A stretch of DNA of 64,000 bases, from assembly GCA_036826295.1 (NCBI GenBank), contig DAISWO010000003.1, forward strand, positions 55,411 through 119,410, written 5' to 3'. Under the pieces are notes generated by a model. It was not told where the DNA came from. It did no database searches and saw nothing but the letters and a program-made list of their open reading frames with translations. This stretch comes from DAISWO01 sp036826295. Lineage in GTDB: Bacteria; Patescibacteriota; Saccharimonadia; Saccharimonadales; JAGQNJ01. Within the stretch, counting starts at the first letter, position 1. Each line of letters starts with the position of its first letter. Positions 43,003-51,647 of the stretch are shown here, piece by piece. Position numbers and translations under genes: made by a program.

Positions 43003-45780
43003 CTAGCTACAGCCAGTCGTTGAACCACAGGATGTGCAGACATAACAACTACCTGATCGTTGAGTCTGATTACCACAGTTAAAACATAGCGGTGCCGTAT
43101 CGTCAGACGATGATTTTTCTACAACAACTTGTTCCGTTTCTTTGATTGTTATCTCTGTATTTTGCTCAATTATTGGCTCAGTAATCACGGGTTGATTACC
43201 AACCTCTAGTGAAGTTTGAGATTCTGGCATATCGTCGATTGATGCTAGACCTAATTCTAGTCGATCGTCGAAAGACAGATATTCGTTTGCTAACTTCTTA
43301 GCTATGTAATCAATTAGTGAAGTGGCTGTTCGGATTTCCGGATCATCAGTTATGCCTGAGGGCGCAAACGACATGCTGGTAAAGGATTTTACATAATCCT
43401 TTAACGGCACCCCAAACTGCAATCCATGACTCACGCTAATCGCAAAGGCATCCATAATGCCGCGTAGAGTCGAGCCTTGTTTACTGACATTTACGAATAT
43501 CTCGCCGGCGGTACCATCTTCGTACTCTCCCACTGTCATATATCCATGACTATCTGCAACTCTGAAAGAGAACGTTTTGGCCGTTCGTGTTCGAGGCAAG
43601 GACTTTCGCAAAGCCCCACCTTTTAGTACAAATTTATCTTCAATCGAAGCTGTTATTGTAGTGGTCACATCTGCAATCTTCTCTTTATCCTCAGAGCCAG
43701 CCTTTTTAGCCATAGCGAGAGGTTGGCCGACCTTACAGTTATCTCGATACACCGCCACAGCTTTTAATCCAAGTTTCCAAGATTCAATATGTAACTGTTC
43801 AATTGCTTCCACATCAGCCTCTTCGGGCATGTTAACCGTCTTACTAATTGCACCTGATAAGAAAGGCTGAACAGCACCCATCATCTTTACGTGTCCCATG
43901 TAGTGAATCGAATTATCGCCCATAGAACAAGCAAACACGTTTATATGCTCTGTTTTTAGATGCGGCGCGCCAATAATAGTCTTTTCTACATCTATAAATC
44001 CAACGATATCGTCAATTTGCTGCTTTGAATATCCCATAGCGTTAAGTGCACGAGGAACGGTCTGATTAACGATGTGCATTGTTCCGCCACCTACAAGCTT
44101 CTTAACCTTAACGAGTCCTAGGTCCGGCTCAATACCAGTTGTGTCACAGTCCATCATCAAGCCAATTGTGCCCGTAGGAGCCAATACGCTCGCCTGTGAG
44201 TTGCGAACGCCATGAATTTCAGATAGTTGCACTGCTTCGTCCCAAGAATGCGCTGCAGCGCTTAAAAGCTCTTCAGATACTAGGCTAGCGTCAATCTTTG
44301 AGACTTCCTGCCTATGCATTCCGATGACCTTAAGCATTCCCTCTCGGTCTTTTCTGAATCCAGAGAAGGTACCAACCCTTTGGGCAATCTTGGCACTAGT
44401 CGCATAAGCGTGTCCAGTCATCAATGCAGTAATTGCTGCTGCCTGGGCTCGACCTTCATCAGAGTCGTACGGCAAGCCTTGGGCCATAAGTAATGCACCG
44501 AGATTAGCGTACCCTAGTCCAAGCTCACGATACGCTCGTGCATTTTTGCCAATACTCTCTGTTGGGTATTCTGAATATCCAACCAATATCTCCTGAGCCG
44601 TGAATATTAATTCAACAGTATGCTTAAATGCCTCTACATCAAAAGTATTATCATCTCGTAGATATTTTAGAAGATTTATCGATGCTAAGTTACAGGCTGA
44701 ATTATCTAAGTGCATGTACTCACTACAAGGGTTTGACGCATTAATCCGTCCAGCATTCGGACAAGTATGCCACTTGTTAATTGTAGTATCGAACTGCATC
44801 CCTGGGTCCGCACATTCCCAAGCTGCTTCATTTAATTGCCTAAAGAGTGCTCTGGCTTTGATTGTTTTTACGGCTTTTCCAGTTTTAACTTCTTTAAGAT
44901 CCCAATCTGAGTCATTTTCAACGGCTTGCATGAACTCGTCCGTGACCCGCACGGAATTATTGGCGTTTTGATACTGGACAGAGAAAGAATCCTTACCATC
45001 TAGGCTCATATCAAAACCATTTTCCTCTAACACTCGGGCTTTCCGCTCCTCTATCGCTTTACACCAAATGAATTCTTCAATATCTGGATGATCAATGTTG
45101 AGAATGACCATTTTTGCGGCTCTACGAGTTTTTCCACCACTTTTTATTGCTCCTGCCGATGCATCAGCACCTCTCATAAAGCTAAGTGGTCCACTAGCCG
45201 TACCCGCACTCTTTCCTAGTTTTTCAACTGACGAACGGATTCCACTCAAGTTAATGCCTGAACCCGAGCCTCCCTTGAATATCATTCCTTCTTCTTTATA
45301 CCAATTCAATATTGCCGGCATAGTGTCTTCAATACCCAAGATAAAACAAGCGCTAGCTTGTTGAGAGCGGCTCGGAGCGCCAATATTGAACCATACAGGA
45401 GAATTAAAGGCTGCTCGTTGAGTGGCAAGGATGTACTTTAGTTCTTCAGAAAAAATTTCAGCTTCTTGATCGGATTCAAAATAATCTTCGCTAAGTCCAT
45501 GCCGAGTAACCGTATCAACCACTCTGTTAATCAAATCACGGAGAGAACTTTCACGTTCATCAGTACCCGGAGTCCCGGTAAAATATTTTTGAGCAACAAT
45601 GTTGACGGAATTGAGCGACCAACTATCTGGAAAATCAACACCTTTTTGTTCGAAAACAGGCACCTTAGTAAAAGGGTTTGCGATTACCGAATCCCTTTTC
45701 ACCCATTTCAACTGATCATACGCACTTTTTTTGGGTTGCGTAAATAACCTCTCAACCCTTAAGCTGGTTGCTTGACTCAT
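43003..45780 (-). CDS. nrdJ: Adenosylcobalamin-dependent ribonucleotide reductase (class II)
   Basis: The 925-residue enzyme reduces ribonucleotides to deoxyribonucleotides using a radical from adenosylcobalamin. Visible blocks are SACFILGIEDTM, FKGGSGSGINLSGIRS, NPCSEYMHLDNSACNLASINL, LAPTGTIGLMMDCDTTGIEPDLGL and a C-terminal cysteine-rich zinc-ribbon-like tail (CFNCG, CYVCTSCGSTTGCS) that probably contains the redox-shuttling cysteines. The cobalamin must come from outside or from genes elsewhere. It has a GAGGG site 8 nt from the ATG and a structured 155-nt leader after nrdR. Confidence 0.96.
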   Translation of the reverse strand: MSQATSLRVERLFTQPKKSAYDQLKWVKRDSVIANPFTKVPVFEQKGVDFPDSWSLNSVNIVAQKYFTGTPGTDERESSLRDLINRVVDTVTRHGLSEDYFESDQEAEIFSEELKYILATQRAAFNSPVWFNIGAPSRSQQASACFILGIEDTMPAILNWYKEEGMIFKGGSGSGINLSGIRSSVEKLGKSAGTASGPLSFMRGADASAGAIKSGGKTRRAAKMVILNIDHPDIEEFIWCKAIEERKARVLEENGFDMSLDGKDSFSVQYQNANNSVRVTDEFMQAVENDSDWDLKEVKTGKAVKTIKARALFRQLNEAAWECADPGMQFDTTINKWHTCPNAGRINASNPCSEYMHLDNSACNLASINLLKYLRDDNTFDVEAFKHTVELIFTAQEILVGYSEYPTESIGKNARAYRELGLGYANLGALLMAQGLPYDSDEGRAQAAAITALMTGHAYATSAKIAQRVGTFSGFRKDREGMLKVIGMHRQEVSKIDASLVSEELLSAAAHSWDEAVQLSEIHGVRNSQASVLAPTGTIGLMMDCDTTGIEPDLGLVKVKKLVGGGTMHIVNQTVPRALNAMGYSKQQIDDIVGFIDVEKTIIGAPHLKTEHINVFACSMGDNSIHYMGHVKMMGAVQPFLSGAISKTVNMPEEADVEAIEQLHIESWKLGLKAVAVYRDNCKVGQPLAMAKKAGSEDKEKIADVTTTITASIEDKFVLKGGALRKSLPRTRTAKTFSFRVADSHGYMTVGEYEDGTAGEIFVNVSKQGSTLRGIMDAFAISVSHGLQFGVPLKDYVKSFTSMSFAPSGITDDPEIRTATSLIDYIAKKLANEYLSFDDRLELGLASIDDMPESQTSLEVGNQPVITEPIIEQNTEITIKETEQVVVEKSSSDDTAPLCFNCGNQTQRSGSCYVCTSCGSTTGCS

Positions 45781-45834
45781 ATTTTTACCCTCACTTGTAT
45801 ATTTTTAATATTGTTTAGTTTTTGTTTAGAGTTC

Positions 45835-45922
45835 TTTTACGTCGCCTAGGCAGTAACACCTCCCCAGATTTTACGTAAAACAGCTCTCTAGAATATTACC
45901 GTTGGTTGTAATGCTCTAGAGA
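45835..45922 (-). ncRNA. Structured leader of nrdJ
   Basis: Two paired elements can be drawn between nrdR and nrdJ. The first has arms TCTCTAGA/TCTAGAGA (45885-45892, 45915-45922) enclosing ATTAC/GTAAT with an 8-nt loop. The second pairs TTTTACGT (45835-45842) with ACGTAAAA (45873-45880) around a loop holding GGGGAGG. It may be a cis-regulatory RNA. It does not match the cobalamin riboswitch boxes I know. Confidence 0.5.
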
Positions 45923-45935
45923 ACCGCCAAGTTCT

Positions 45936-46406
45936 TCACTTAGAGTTCCCTTCTTTCATGCTTCGTATCTGTGACAGTTCTTTTTCAAAGCCCGCTATAT
46001 CTTTAAAGCGTCTGTACACACTAGCGAAACGAACATATGCAACTTCATTTAGTTTTGCAAGATTCTCCATCACAAGATCACCGATTTTTTTAGTAGTAAC
46101 CTCATGTTCGTCGCACGCATATAGTTTACGCTCTATATCGGCGACCATATCTTCAACCTGCATGTTGGTGATAGTTGTCTTTTCGCATGCTCTATACAAT
46201 CCGGCTTGTAGTTTTTCTCTGTCGAATAGTTCTCGTACGCCATTGTTCTTGACTACCACTAACTGAGGTCTCTCTATCCTTTCATACGTAGTGAATCGAT
46301 GATTACACTCAGGGCAACTCCTACGCCTTCTGATCGCATCACCACTAGCTACGTCACGAGACTCGATAACCTTTGTGTCGGAGTGTTTGCATTGACTACA
46401 TTTCAT
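45936..46406 (-). CDS. nrdR: Transcriptional repressor NrdR
   Basis: The 156-residue protein has the zinc ribbon MKCSQCKHSDTKVIESRD...CPECNHRF, the adjacent RFTTYER, and an ATP-cone domain (VVVKNNGVRELFDREKL). It senses dATP/ATP and represses nrd genes. ATG 46406 has a strong AAAGGAGGTG site 6-7 nt upstream, so the GTG at 46415 is rejected. NrdR-box-like sequences precede it, and it lies just upstream of nrdJ on the same strand. Confidence 0.96.
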   Translation of the reverse strand: MKCSQCKHSDTKVIESRDVASGDAIRRRRSCPECNHRFTTYERIERPQLVVVKNNGVRELFDREKLQAGLYRACEKTTITNMQVEDMVADIERKLYACDEHEVTTKKIGDLVMENLAKLNEVAYVRFASVYRRFKDIAGFEKELSQIRSMKEGNSK

Positions 46407-46454
46407 TTTGCACACCTCCTTTGTTCAAATTTAAAGTACTAGAACCGTATTGAA

Positions 46455-46503
46455 TCACTATATATGGTGCTTGTGATATACACATTAACTCTATGGATGG
46501 TGT
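46455..46503. promoter_or_regulatory. NrdR-box-like pair upstream of nrdR
   Basis: Box 1 TCACTATATATGGTGC (46455-46470) matches the consensus ACACTATATATAGTGT at 13 of 16 positions. Box 2 ACTCTATGGATGGTGT (46488-46503) matches at 12. Centres are 33 bp apart, close to but slightly more than the usual 31-32. Box 1 overlaps a possible minus-strand -10 TATATA. Confidence 0.65.
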
Positions 46504-46544
46504 TTTGCAACAAATAAATGGTGTATTATTTTCGACAAAATTAT

Positions 46545-47846
46545 CTATTTATCGTCGTTGTCTTCGTTAGCTTCTTCTTTGGATCGTTTCTTTTTTAGTC
46601 GTCTTAAGAATGATGGCTTTTCAAGCTCCACTTCACGCTTTTTTTCTTCATCGTCCTCATCCGAATTATTCTCAGAATGATCAGTATGCTCTACAGAAGA
46701 ATCATCAGGGTGTTCCATTGTCCAAATATTTGGCATTGGTTGGTCGCTATGGAAATCGTGGCTCTCATCAGTATCAATTGAAGTACTCTTTGAATCCAAA
46801 TCCATATCTATATCATCTATGTCTCCAGTAACCGACGATTCCCCGCTCCCAGATTCTGTTTTTTTATTACTATTCTTTGATGGAGTGAAATATGATGCAT
46901 CAAACCCGGTAGCCACTACTGTTAGTATCATTTCTCCTTCGATTTCAGGATTAATTGTAGCTCCAAAAATTATATTCGCATCAGGGTCGGCAGCTTTAGT
47001 AATTGATTCTGCGGCAGCATTAATTTCATGCATACTCATGTCGTTGCCACCGATTACGTTGAACAAGATGCCTCTTGCACCATCTATGGATACTTCAAGT
47101 AGTGGAGATTCAATAGCTTGTTGAGCGGCCTTTACGGCTCGGTCTTCGCCACTAGCCCTACCTATGCCCATTAATGCAGATCCTGCATTACTCATAACAG
47201 TCTTAACATCAGCAAAATCGAGATTAATTAGTCCATGAACTGTAATAAGGTCAGATATTCCTTGGACTCCCTGTCTTAGAACATCATCGGCAACCTTAAA
47301 TGCTTCAAGCAAAGGTGTTTGTCGATCGATAGTCTGTAACAACCTGTCATTTGGAATAGTGATTAAAGTATCGACAGAATCTTTAAGTTTTTCAATCGCA
47401 GCCTCAGCATTACGTTTTCGCTTGTCTCCTTCAAAGGCAAATGGTTTTGTTGCAAATCCTACAACTAATGCACCAGAATCTTTAGCAACTTTGGCTACCA
47501 CGTGTCCCGCTCCACTTCCCGTGCCACCACCTGCTCCAATTGTTACGAAGACCATGTCAGCGCCTGCAAGAGTATCACGAATCTCTTCGATCGATTCTTC
47601 TGCAGCATTCTGCCCCATCATAGGATCAGCGCCAGCACCTAAACCTCTGGTAGCTTCTTTGCCAATATGAATTTTCTTCAATGCTCGCGAATGATGTAGT
47701 GCTTGGGCATCAGTATTGATAGCAATAAACTCGACTCCATCCACTCCAGCATCAATCATCCGATTAATCGCAGCTGAACCCGCTCCACCAACTCCTACGA
47801 CTTTAATTGATGCGAATGTTTCAACTTCTGGTGCGACCTGTGGCAT
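46545..47846 (-). CDS. ftsZ: Cell division protein FtsZ
   Basis: The 433-residue tubulin homologue has the GTP-binding GAGGGTGSGAG signature, GVGGAGSAAINRM near the N-terminus, the T7-loop region NLDFADVKTVM, and a long acidic linker (about 320-400). A C-terminal peptide KPSFLRRLKKKR probably binds FtsA. AGAGAGGT is 7 nt from the ATG. It follows ftsA by 107 nt with its own promoter. Confidence 0.98.
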   Translation of the reverse strand: MPQVAPEVETFASIKVVGVGGAGSAAINRMIDAGVDGVEFIAINTDAQALHHSRALKKIHIGKEATRGLGAGADPMMGQNAAEESIEEIRDTLAGADMVFVTIGAGGGTGSGAGHVVAKVAKDSGALVVGFATKPFAFEGDKRKRNAEAAIEKLKDSVDTLITIPNDRLLQTIDRQTPLLEAFKVADDVLRQGVQGISDLITVHGLINLDFADVKTVMSNAGSALMGIGRASGEDRAVKAAQQAIESPLLEVSIDGARGILFNVIGGNDMSMHEINAAAESITKAADPDANIIFGATINPEIEGEMILTVVATGFDASYFTPSKNSNKKTESGSGESSVTGDIDDIDMDLDSKSTSIDTDESHDFHSDQPMPNIWTMEHPDDSSVEHTDHSENNSDEDDEEKKREVELEKPSFLRRLKKKRSKEEANEDNDDK

Positions 47847-47886
47847 GTTTTTACCTCTCTTAGACTAACAATTTTATCTAGTGATA

Positions 47887-47915
47887 AGTATACCCTAGCT
47901 ATTGAACAACTTCAA
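47887..47915 (-). promoter_or_regulatory. ftsZ promoter
   Basis: TTGAAG (47915-47910), 17 bp, TATACT (47892-47887) on the minus strand, giving a leader of about 34 nt with a Shine-Dalgarno site. Confidence 0.7.
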
Positions 47916-47953
47916 TGTGCTGTTGGGACTACTTTTTTATAATGCCGAGTAAT

Positions 47954-49204
47954 TTATTTGACTACCCTTTTTTTCAAGTTTTTCCATAAGCCCTCAACCA
48001 CACCAAAAACTTTATCATTAGCTCCCTCAAGTCGCTTTCCATGAGCTCCATCTGAGGGCATTAAGAACATATCAAGTAACATCAAACCGACTGCTGTTCT
48101 ATAGCTTTGGTCATTGACGGTATCTGCTAGACCTCCAATAGACTGAAGCGAACCAAGTCTAGCCGCTAGTTGAAGTTTGTCTTTGGTAAAATCAGCGATT
48201 CCTGGAGTCTTCGACACTCCCCCTACCAGCACGATACCTCCAGGCAACCTACCTGCCTTATGAATACGCTTCAACTCTTTCTCGATAAGTTCAAATAACT
48301 CTTCCATGCGAGCTTCAGTAATCATAGCAACTTCACTGGAGTCGAATTCATAATGTTTTTTCTCATGGGTTATTTTCACTTTTGTTGATTTATGATTACC
48401 AGATAATTTTGAATGCTCTATTTTGACTTTCTCGGCTATATCTAAATCAATTCTAAGTCCAATGGCGAGATCGTTTGTAAGATGTATCCCCCCGACAGGT
48501 ATTACGCCAATATACTGAACCTCTCCATCTTCGATAATTACTAAATTAGTGGTTCCAGCCCCTATATCAATCACTAGTGTCCCAGCTTCTTTTTGTTGCC
48601 GTGATAATACTGCTTCAGCCGCAGCTAGACTTGATACAGTTCTGTGCGACGGTCTGAGGTCACAATGCTCAAGAACACTATATATCGAATTAATATTTGG
48701 TGTTGCTGCTGTTACTATATGCGTATCTACCTCTAGCCTGACGCCATGCATGCCCACTGGGTCTTTGATATTATCTTGGCCATCGATTCTATAATTTTTT
48801 GCAAAAACTTGAATAATTTCCCTATTCGGAGGCAGGCTAACTATAGTAGCTGCCTCTTCTACCCTTAGTCTATCTTCGTTTGTAATTTCTCTATTAGTAG
48901 AGCTAATCGCGATAACGCCTTGAGAATTCAGACCTCTAACATGCGATCCGTTAATATTGATAGTAGCTGTGCGAATGTCAAACCCAGAAACTCGCTGAGC
49001 CTCGTTAACCGCACTAGAAACCGCCTCAACTACATCTTCAACATGAGCAACAACACCTTTCCTCATTCCTAGATTCTTGGAAGTACCATGGCCAACTATA
49101 GCCGGCCGATTAGGATCGGTAGGATCAGTTGTACCAACTACGCATCTTACTGCGCTGGTACCTATATCAAGCCCAACGAAATGTTGTGTGGGTTGTTCTC
49201 GCAT
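47954..49204 (-). CDS. ftsA: Cell division protein FtsA
   Basis: The 416-residue actin-like protein has VGLDIGTSAVRCVVG (phosphate 1), a 1C domain, VIDIGAGTTNLVI (phosphate 2), IVLVGGVSKTPG (adenosine motif), and a basic C-terminus (EGLWKNLKKRVVK) that could act as a membrane-targeting amphipathic helix. It tethers FtsZ filaments to the membrane. The ATG is exactly 7 nt after TATACT, so it is leaderless. Confidence 0.97.
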   Translation of the reverse strand: MREQPTQHFVGLDIGTSAVRCVVGTTDPTDPNRPAIVGHGTSKNLGMRKGVVAHVEDVVEAVSSAVNEAQRVSGFDIRTATININGSHVRGLNSQGVIAISSTNREITNEDRLRVEEAATIVSLPPNREIIQVFAKNYRIDGQDNIKDPVGMHGVRLEVDTHIVTAATPNINSIYSVLEHCDLRPSHRTVSSLAAAEAVLSRQQKEAGTLVIDIGAGTTNLVIIEDGEVQYIGVIPVGGIHLTNDLAIGLRIDLDIAEKVKIEHSKLSGNHKSTKVKITHEKKHYEFDSSEVAMITEARMEELFELIEKELKRIHKAGRLPGGIVLVGGVSKTPGIADFTKDKLQLAARLGSLQSIGGLADTVNDQSYRTAVGLMLLDMFLMPSDGAHGKRLEGANDKVFGVVEGLWKNLKKRVVK

Positions 49205-49211
49205 GTGTAAG

Positions 49212-49241
49212 AGTATAACGCTTATATTTACTTCACATCAA
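49212..49241 (-). promoter_or_regulatory. ftsA promoter
   Basis: TTGATG (49241-49236), 18 bp, TATACT (49217-49212) on the minus strand, 7 nt from the ATG of ftsA. Confidence 0.6.
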
Positions 49242-49248
49242 GCTATTA

Positions 49249-50010
49249 CTACGTTTTGTTAGAGGATGTAAGAATTTCTACGCCTGTTTTTGTAATTAAT
49301 ATCGTGTCTTCAAAATGTGCAGACAAAGAACCGTCTTTGGTCTTCACTGTCCAACCATCTTTATCAATAAAAACATCTTCGCCTCCAAGTGTCGCCATAG
49401 GTTCTACAGCAATAGTCATACCGGCGCATAAAACTGGACCAGTGTTTTTATGCCCGTAATTAGGAATTTCAGGAGCCTCATGCAGGCTATGCCCTACTCC
49501 ATGCCCCACAAACTGTTTTACTACCCCTAAACCTGCTTCTTCCAGTACATCAGAAATCCTTGCACCTAACGAGCCCACTTGAACTCCGTCTTTTAGTATA
49601 TTCAAACCAGCTCTGAGTGATTCTCGTGTTTTTTCAACTAGTTTTTTTACTTCCGGGTCTAACTTACCGACAACAACAGAGATTGCCCCATCAGTAATCA
49701 TGTCTTTATGCAAAATTCCAAAGTCAAAACTAACAATATCACCTCTTTGTATGATCCTTTTTTCACTGGGTATTCCATGAACAACTTCATCATTCAAAGA
49801 AATACAGATAACATCCGGAAAACCATAATACCCCAAAAATGCTGGCTTCACTCCGTAGTTTTTTAGTTCTTGCTTGGCTATATCCGCTAAAAACTTTGTG
49901 CTCATCCCCGGTTCAACTGTTTTTTCCAACAATAGCAGTACAGACTTTAGCATCTTTCCGCCCTCTCGCATTGCTTGAATTTCTTTATCTGTTTTGATTA
50001 TTGGAGTCAT
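49249..50010 (-). CDS. map: Methionine aminopeptidase, type I
   Basis: The 253-residue type Ia MetAP has the two-metal site residues spread over SFDFGILHKDMITDGAIS, VGHGVGHSLHEAPEIPNYG and IAVEPMATLG. It removes initiator Met after deformylation. It overlaps the end of adk by 26 nt, so it is translated from the rpsU-yqeY-adk-map mRNA. Confidence 0.97.
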   Translation of the reverse strand: MTPIIKTDKEIQAMREGGKMLKSVLLLLEKTVEPGMSTKFLADIAKQELKNYGVKPAFLGYYGFPDVICISLNDEVVHGIPSEKRIIQRGDIVSFDFGILHKDMITDGAISVVVGKLDPEVKKLVEKTRESLRAGLNILKDGVQVGSLGARISDVLEEAGLGVVKQFVGHGVGHSLHEAPEIPNYGHKNTGPVLCAGMTIAVEPMATLGGEDVFIDKDGWTVKTKDGSLSAHFEDTILITKTGVEILTSSNKT

Positions 50011-50551
50011 TGGCCAAATTTGCCTTTACTGCCTTTAGAATCTCGTCGTGTACTTCTTCAACATTTTGTTCTGCATTAATATCATAAACTTTTACATTAT
50101 TATTCTTAAGTTCTTCCAGTACAGGCAAGATTGTTCTATCGTACTCTTTTAATCTTAGTTCTATGGCATCAGCATTGTCATCAGGACGCCCTCTGCTTAA
50201 CAATCGTTCTTTTACGATATCTGAAGACGCCACAAGATGAATAACAGCACTAACTTTAAGTTGTCCATATTTTAACTGGTTTAACAGCCAATCCGCCTGG
50301 CCAACTGTCCTAGGAAATCCGTCTAGAATAAATTCATGGTCTGTGTCTACCACTGAAAAAATTTTCTGAACCAATGAGATCATCTGATCGTCATCCAATA
50401 ATTTACCCTCAATCATATCCTTTCTAGTCTGCCCTGAGATTAACATTCTCAAGAATTCACCAGTCGATAGCCACGGCAAACATAAAACATCAGCCAGTTT
50501 TCTGCCCTGCACACTTTTACCCGAACCAACAACACCCATAAATATAATCAT
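49985..50551 (-). CDS. adk: Adenylate kinase (short form)
   Basis: The 188-residue protein has the P-loop GVVGSGKS (6-13; usually GxPGxGKGT), STGEFLRM, the FILDGFPRTVGQADWL block and RLLSRGRPDDNADAIELRLKEY. The LID domain is short and has no zinc cysteines. The P-loop variant and low length are typical of CPR adenylate kinase-like proteins. A related nucleotide kinase role cannot be excluded. It overlaps yqeY by 4 nt. Confidence 0.88.
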   Translation of the reverse strand: MIIFMGVVGSGKSVQGRKLADVLCLPWLSTGEFLRMLISGQTRKDMIEGKLLDDDQMISLVQKIFSVVDTDHEFILDGFPRTVGQADWLLNQLKYGQLKVSAVIHLVASSDIVKERLLSRGRPDDNADAIELRLKEYDRTILPVLEELKNNNVKVYDINAEQNVEEVHDEILKAVKANLANDSNNQNR

Positions 50552-51000
50552 TGTCCAATTTTCTCCTTAACCAGTCTTGCGATAGTCGCACCGTCAGCTG
50601 AACTACCAGTTTTTGTTTTAACCAAGCCGATAAATCTACCCATATCTTTCATCTCAGCAGGCTCCGACCCGATAACCTCATCAACAATTTTTTTGATCTC
50701 ATCTTCACCCATTTGCTCTGGTAAATACGATCTGATTAAATCAGCCTCTGCTTTTTCTGCATTCTCACGTCCCTCGTCCGCGGCTTTTTTATAAATTTCG
50801 GCTGTATCATCTCGTTTTTTTGCTTCTTTTTGAAGCAGATCAACTAGCTCTTGTTCGCCGAGACCATCATCTCGCTTGTTCTTGGCAATTTCTGCGTCCA
50901 GGATCACACTTTTTATAACTTTTAGAATTGATGATTTGTCTTTATCGCCAGATAACAAAGCTTGTTTTAAATCAGCGTCAATTGTTTGCTTGATGCCCAT
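50548..51000 (-). CDS. yqeY: GatB/YqeY domain protein
   Basis: The 150-residue helical protein shows the YqeY pattern: LKQALLSGDKDKSSILKVIKSVI, LVDLLQKEAKKRDDTAEIYKKA, then RSYLPEQMGEDEI and GRFIGLVKTKTGSSADGATIARLVKEKI. It resembles the tail domain of GatB that touches tRNA. The exact role is unsettled. It lies directly after rpsU with a 1-nt overlap, a pairing common in bacteria. Confidence 0.92.
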   Translation of the reverse strand: MGIKQTIDADLKQALLSGDKDKSSILKVIKSVILDAEIAKNKRDDGLGEQELVDLLQKEAKKRDDTAEIYKKAADEGRENAEKAEADLIRSYLPEQMGEDEIKKIVDEVIGSEPAEMKDMGRFIGLVKTKTGSSADGATIARLVKEKIGQ

Positions 51001-51215
51001 TAGCGGATATCAGTTTTTTGCCTAAAAGTTTTTACTACTTTTCGTTCACTTCTGATTATTGCTCGTTCACGTCTCTCGCGCTTACTCATTGGTTTTTCAA
51101 AATATTGATTTTGCTTTACTACAGCAATAGCTCCAGACTGTAATACTTTTCGAGAAAATCGTCTCAGCATACTCTCTAGTGGTTCTTTTTGATCTTTACG
51201 AGTAACTTGTATCAT
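51000..51215 (-). CDS. rpsU: 30S ribosomal protein S21
   Basis: The 71-residue, very basic protein matches S21: KEPLESMLRRFSRKVLQSGAI, then KRERRERAIIRSERK. It sits near the anti-Shine-Dalgarno of 16S rRNA and assists initiation. It is the first gene of rpsU-yqeY-adk-map. The ATG is 9 nt after TATATT (51230-51225), giving a leader of 2-3 nt. Confidence 0.94.
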   Translation of the reverse strand: MIQVTRKDQKEPLESMLRRFSRKVLQSGAIAVVKQNQYFEKPMSKRERRERAIIRSERKVVKTFRQKTDIR

Positions 51216-51224
51216 AACTTCGAT

Positions 51225-51253
51225 AATATACCCTAGTTTTAGGTTGATTGCAA
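51225..51253 (-). promoter_or_regulatory. rpsU operon promoter
   Basis: TTGCAA (51253-51248), 17 bp, TATATT (51230-51225) on the minus strand. Confidence 0.65.
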
Positions 51254-51261
51254 GGAGTTAA

Positions 51262-51552
51262 TTACGACGTTCGAGATCGTTTTTGATTCGCTCGTTGTGA
51301 CTTTAGGACAATACTTTGCAACTCCTTAAAAATTATAAAATGCTTATTTGTATAATAAACCTTTGTATTAGCCTGTTTTTCAGATATCAAAAAACCAATT
51401 TTTTCTAATCTTTTTAGTTCTCTCTGAATATTTCCTGCGTCTTCTTTTATAAGTTTGGCTAGCCCACGAACGTGTGTTTTAAAATCGGGGTACTTTGCAT
51501 ACACCACTATTATCTTTCGTCTGACTCGTGAAGTTATAAATACATCTAACAT
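51262..51552 (-). CDS. Winged-helix transcriptional regulator (ArsR-like)
   Basis: The 96-residue protein has a winged helix: VRGLAKLIKEDAGNIQRELKRLEKIGFLISEKQANTKVYYTN, with the recognition helix around GNIQREL and the wing at YYTN. No metal-binding cysteine is present, so it is not a typical metal sensor. It is divergent from priA; the starts are about 95 nt apart. It may regulate itself or a neighbour. Target unknown. Confidence 0.8.
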   Translation of the reverse strand: MLDVFITSRVRRKIIVVYAKYPDFKTHVRGLAKLIKEDAGNIQRELKRLEKIGFLISEKQANTKVYYTNKHFIIFKELQSIVLKSQRANQKRSRTS

Positions 51553-51647
51553 AAGCTTTTATTGTTTTTAGGACAACGTATCTACTAGTATATGTATCTC
51601 GATTTATTTTTCAATACTTAATCTGCATTTAATTCTATAATAAGATT

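Noticed and set aside
45781..45935. Cobalamin riboswitch before nrdJ
   Set aside because: The expected B12-box and conserved core are not present; the leader is structured but different.
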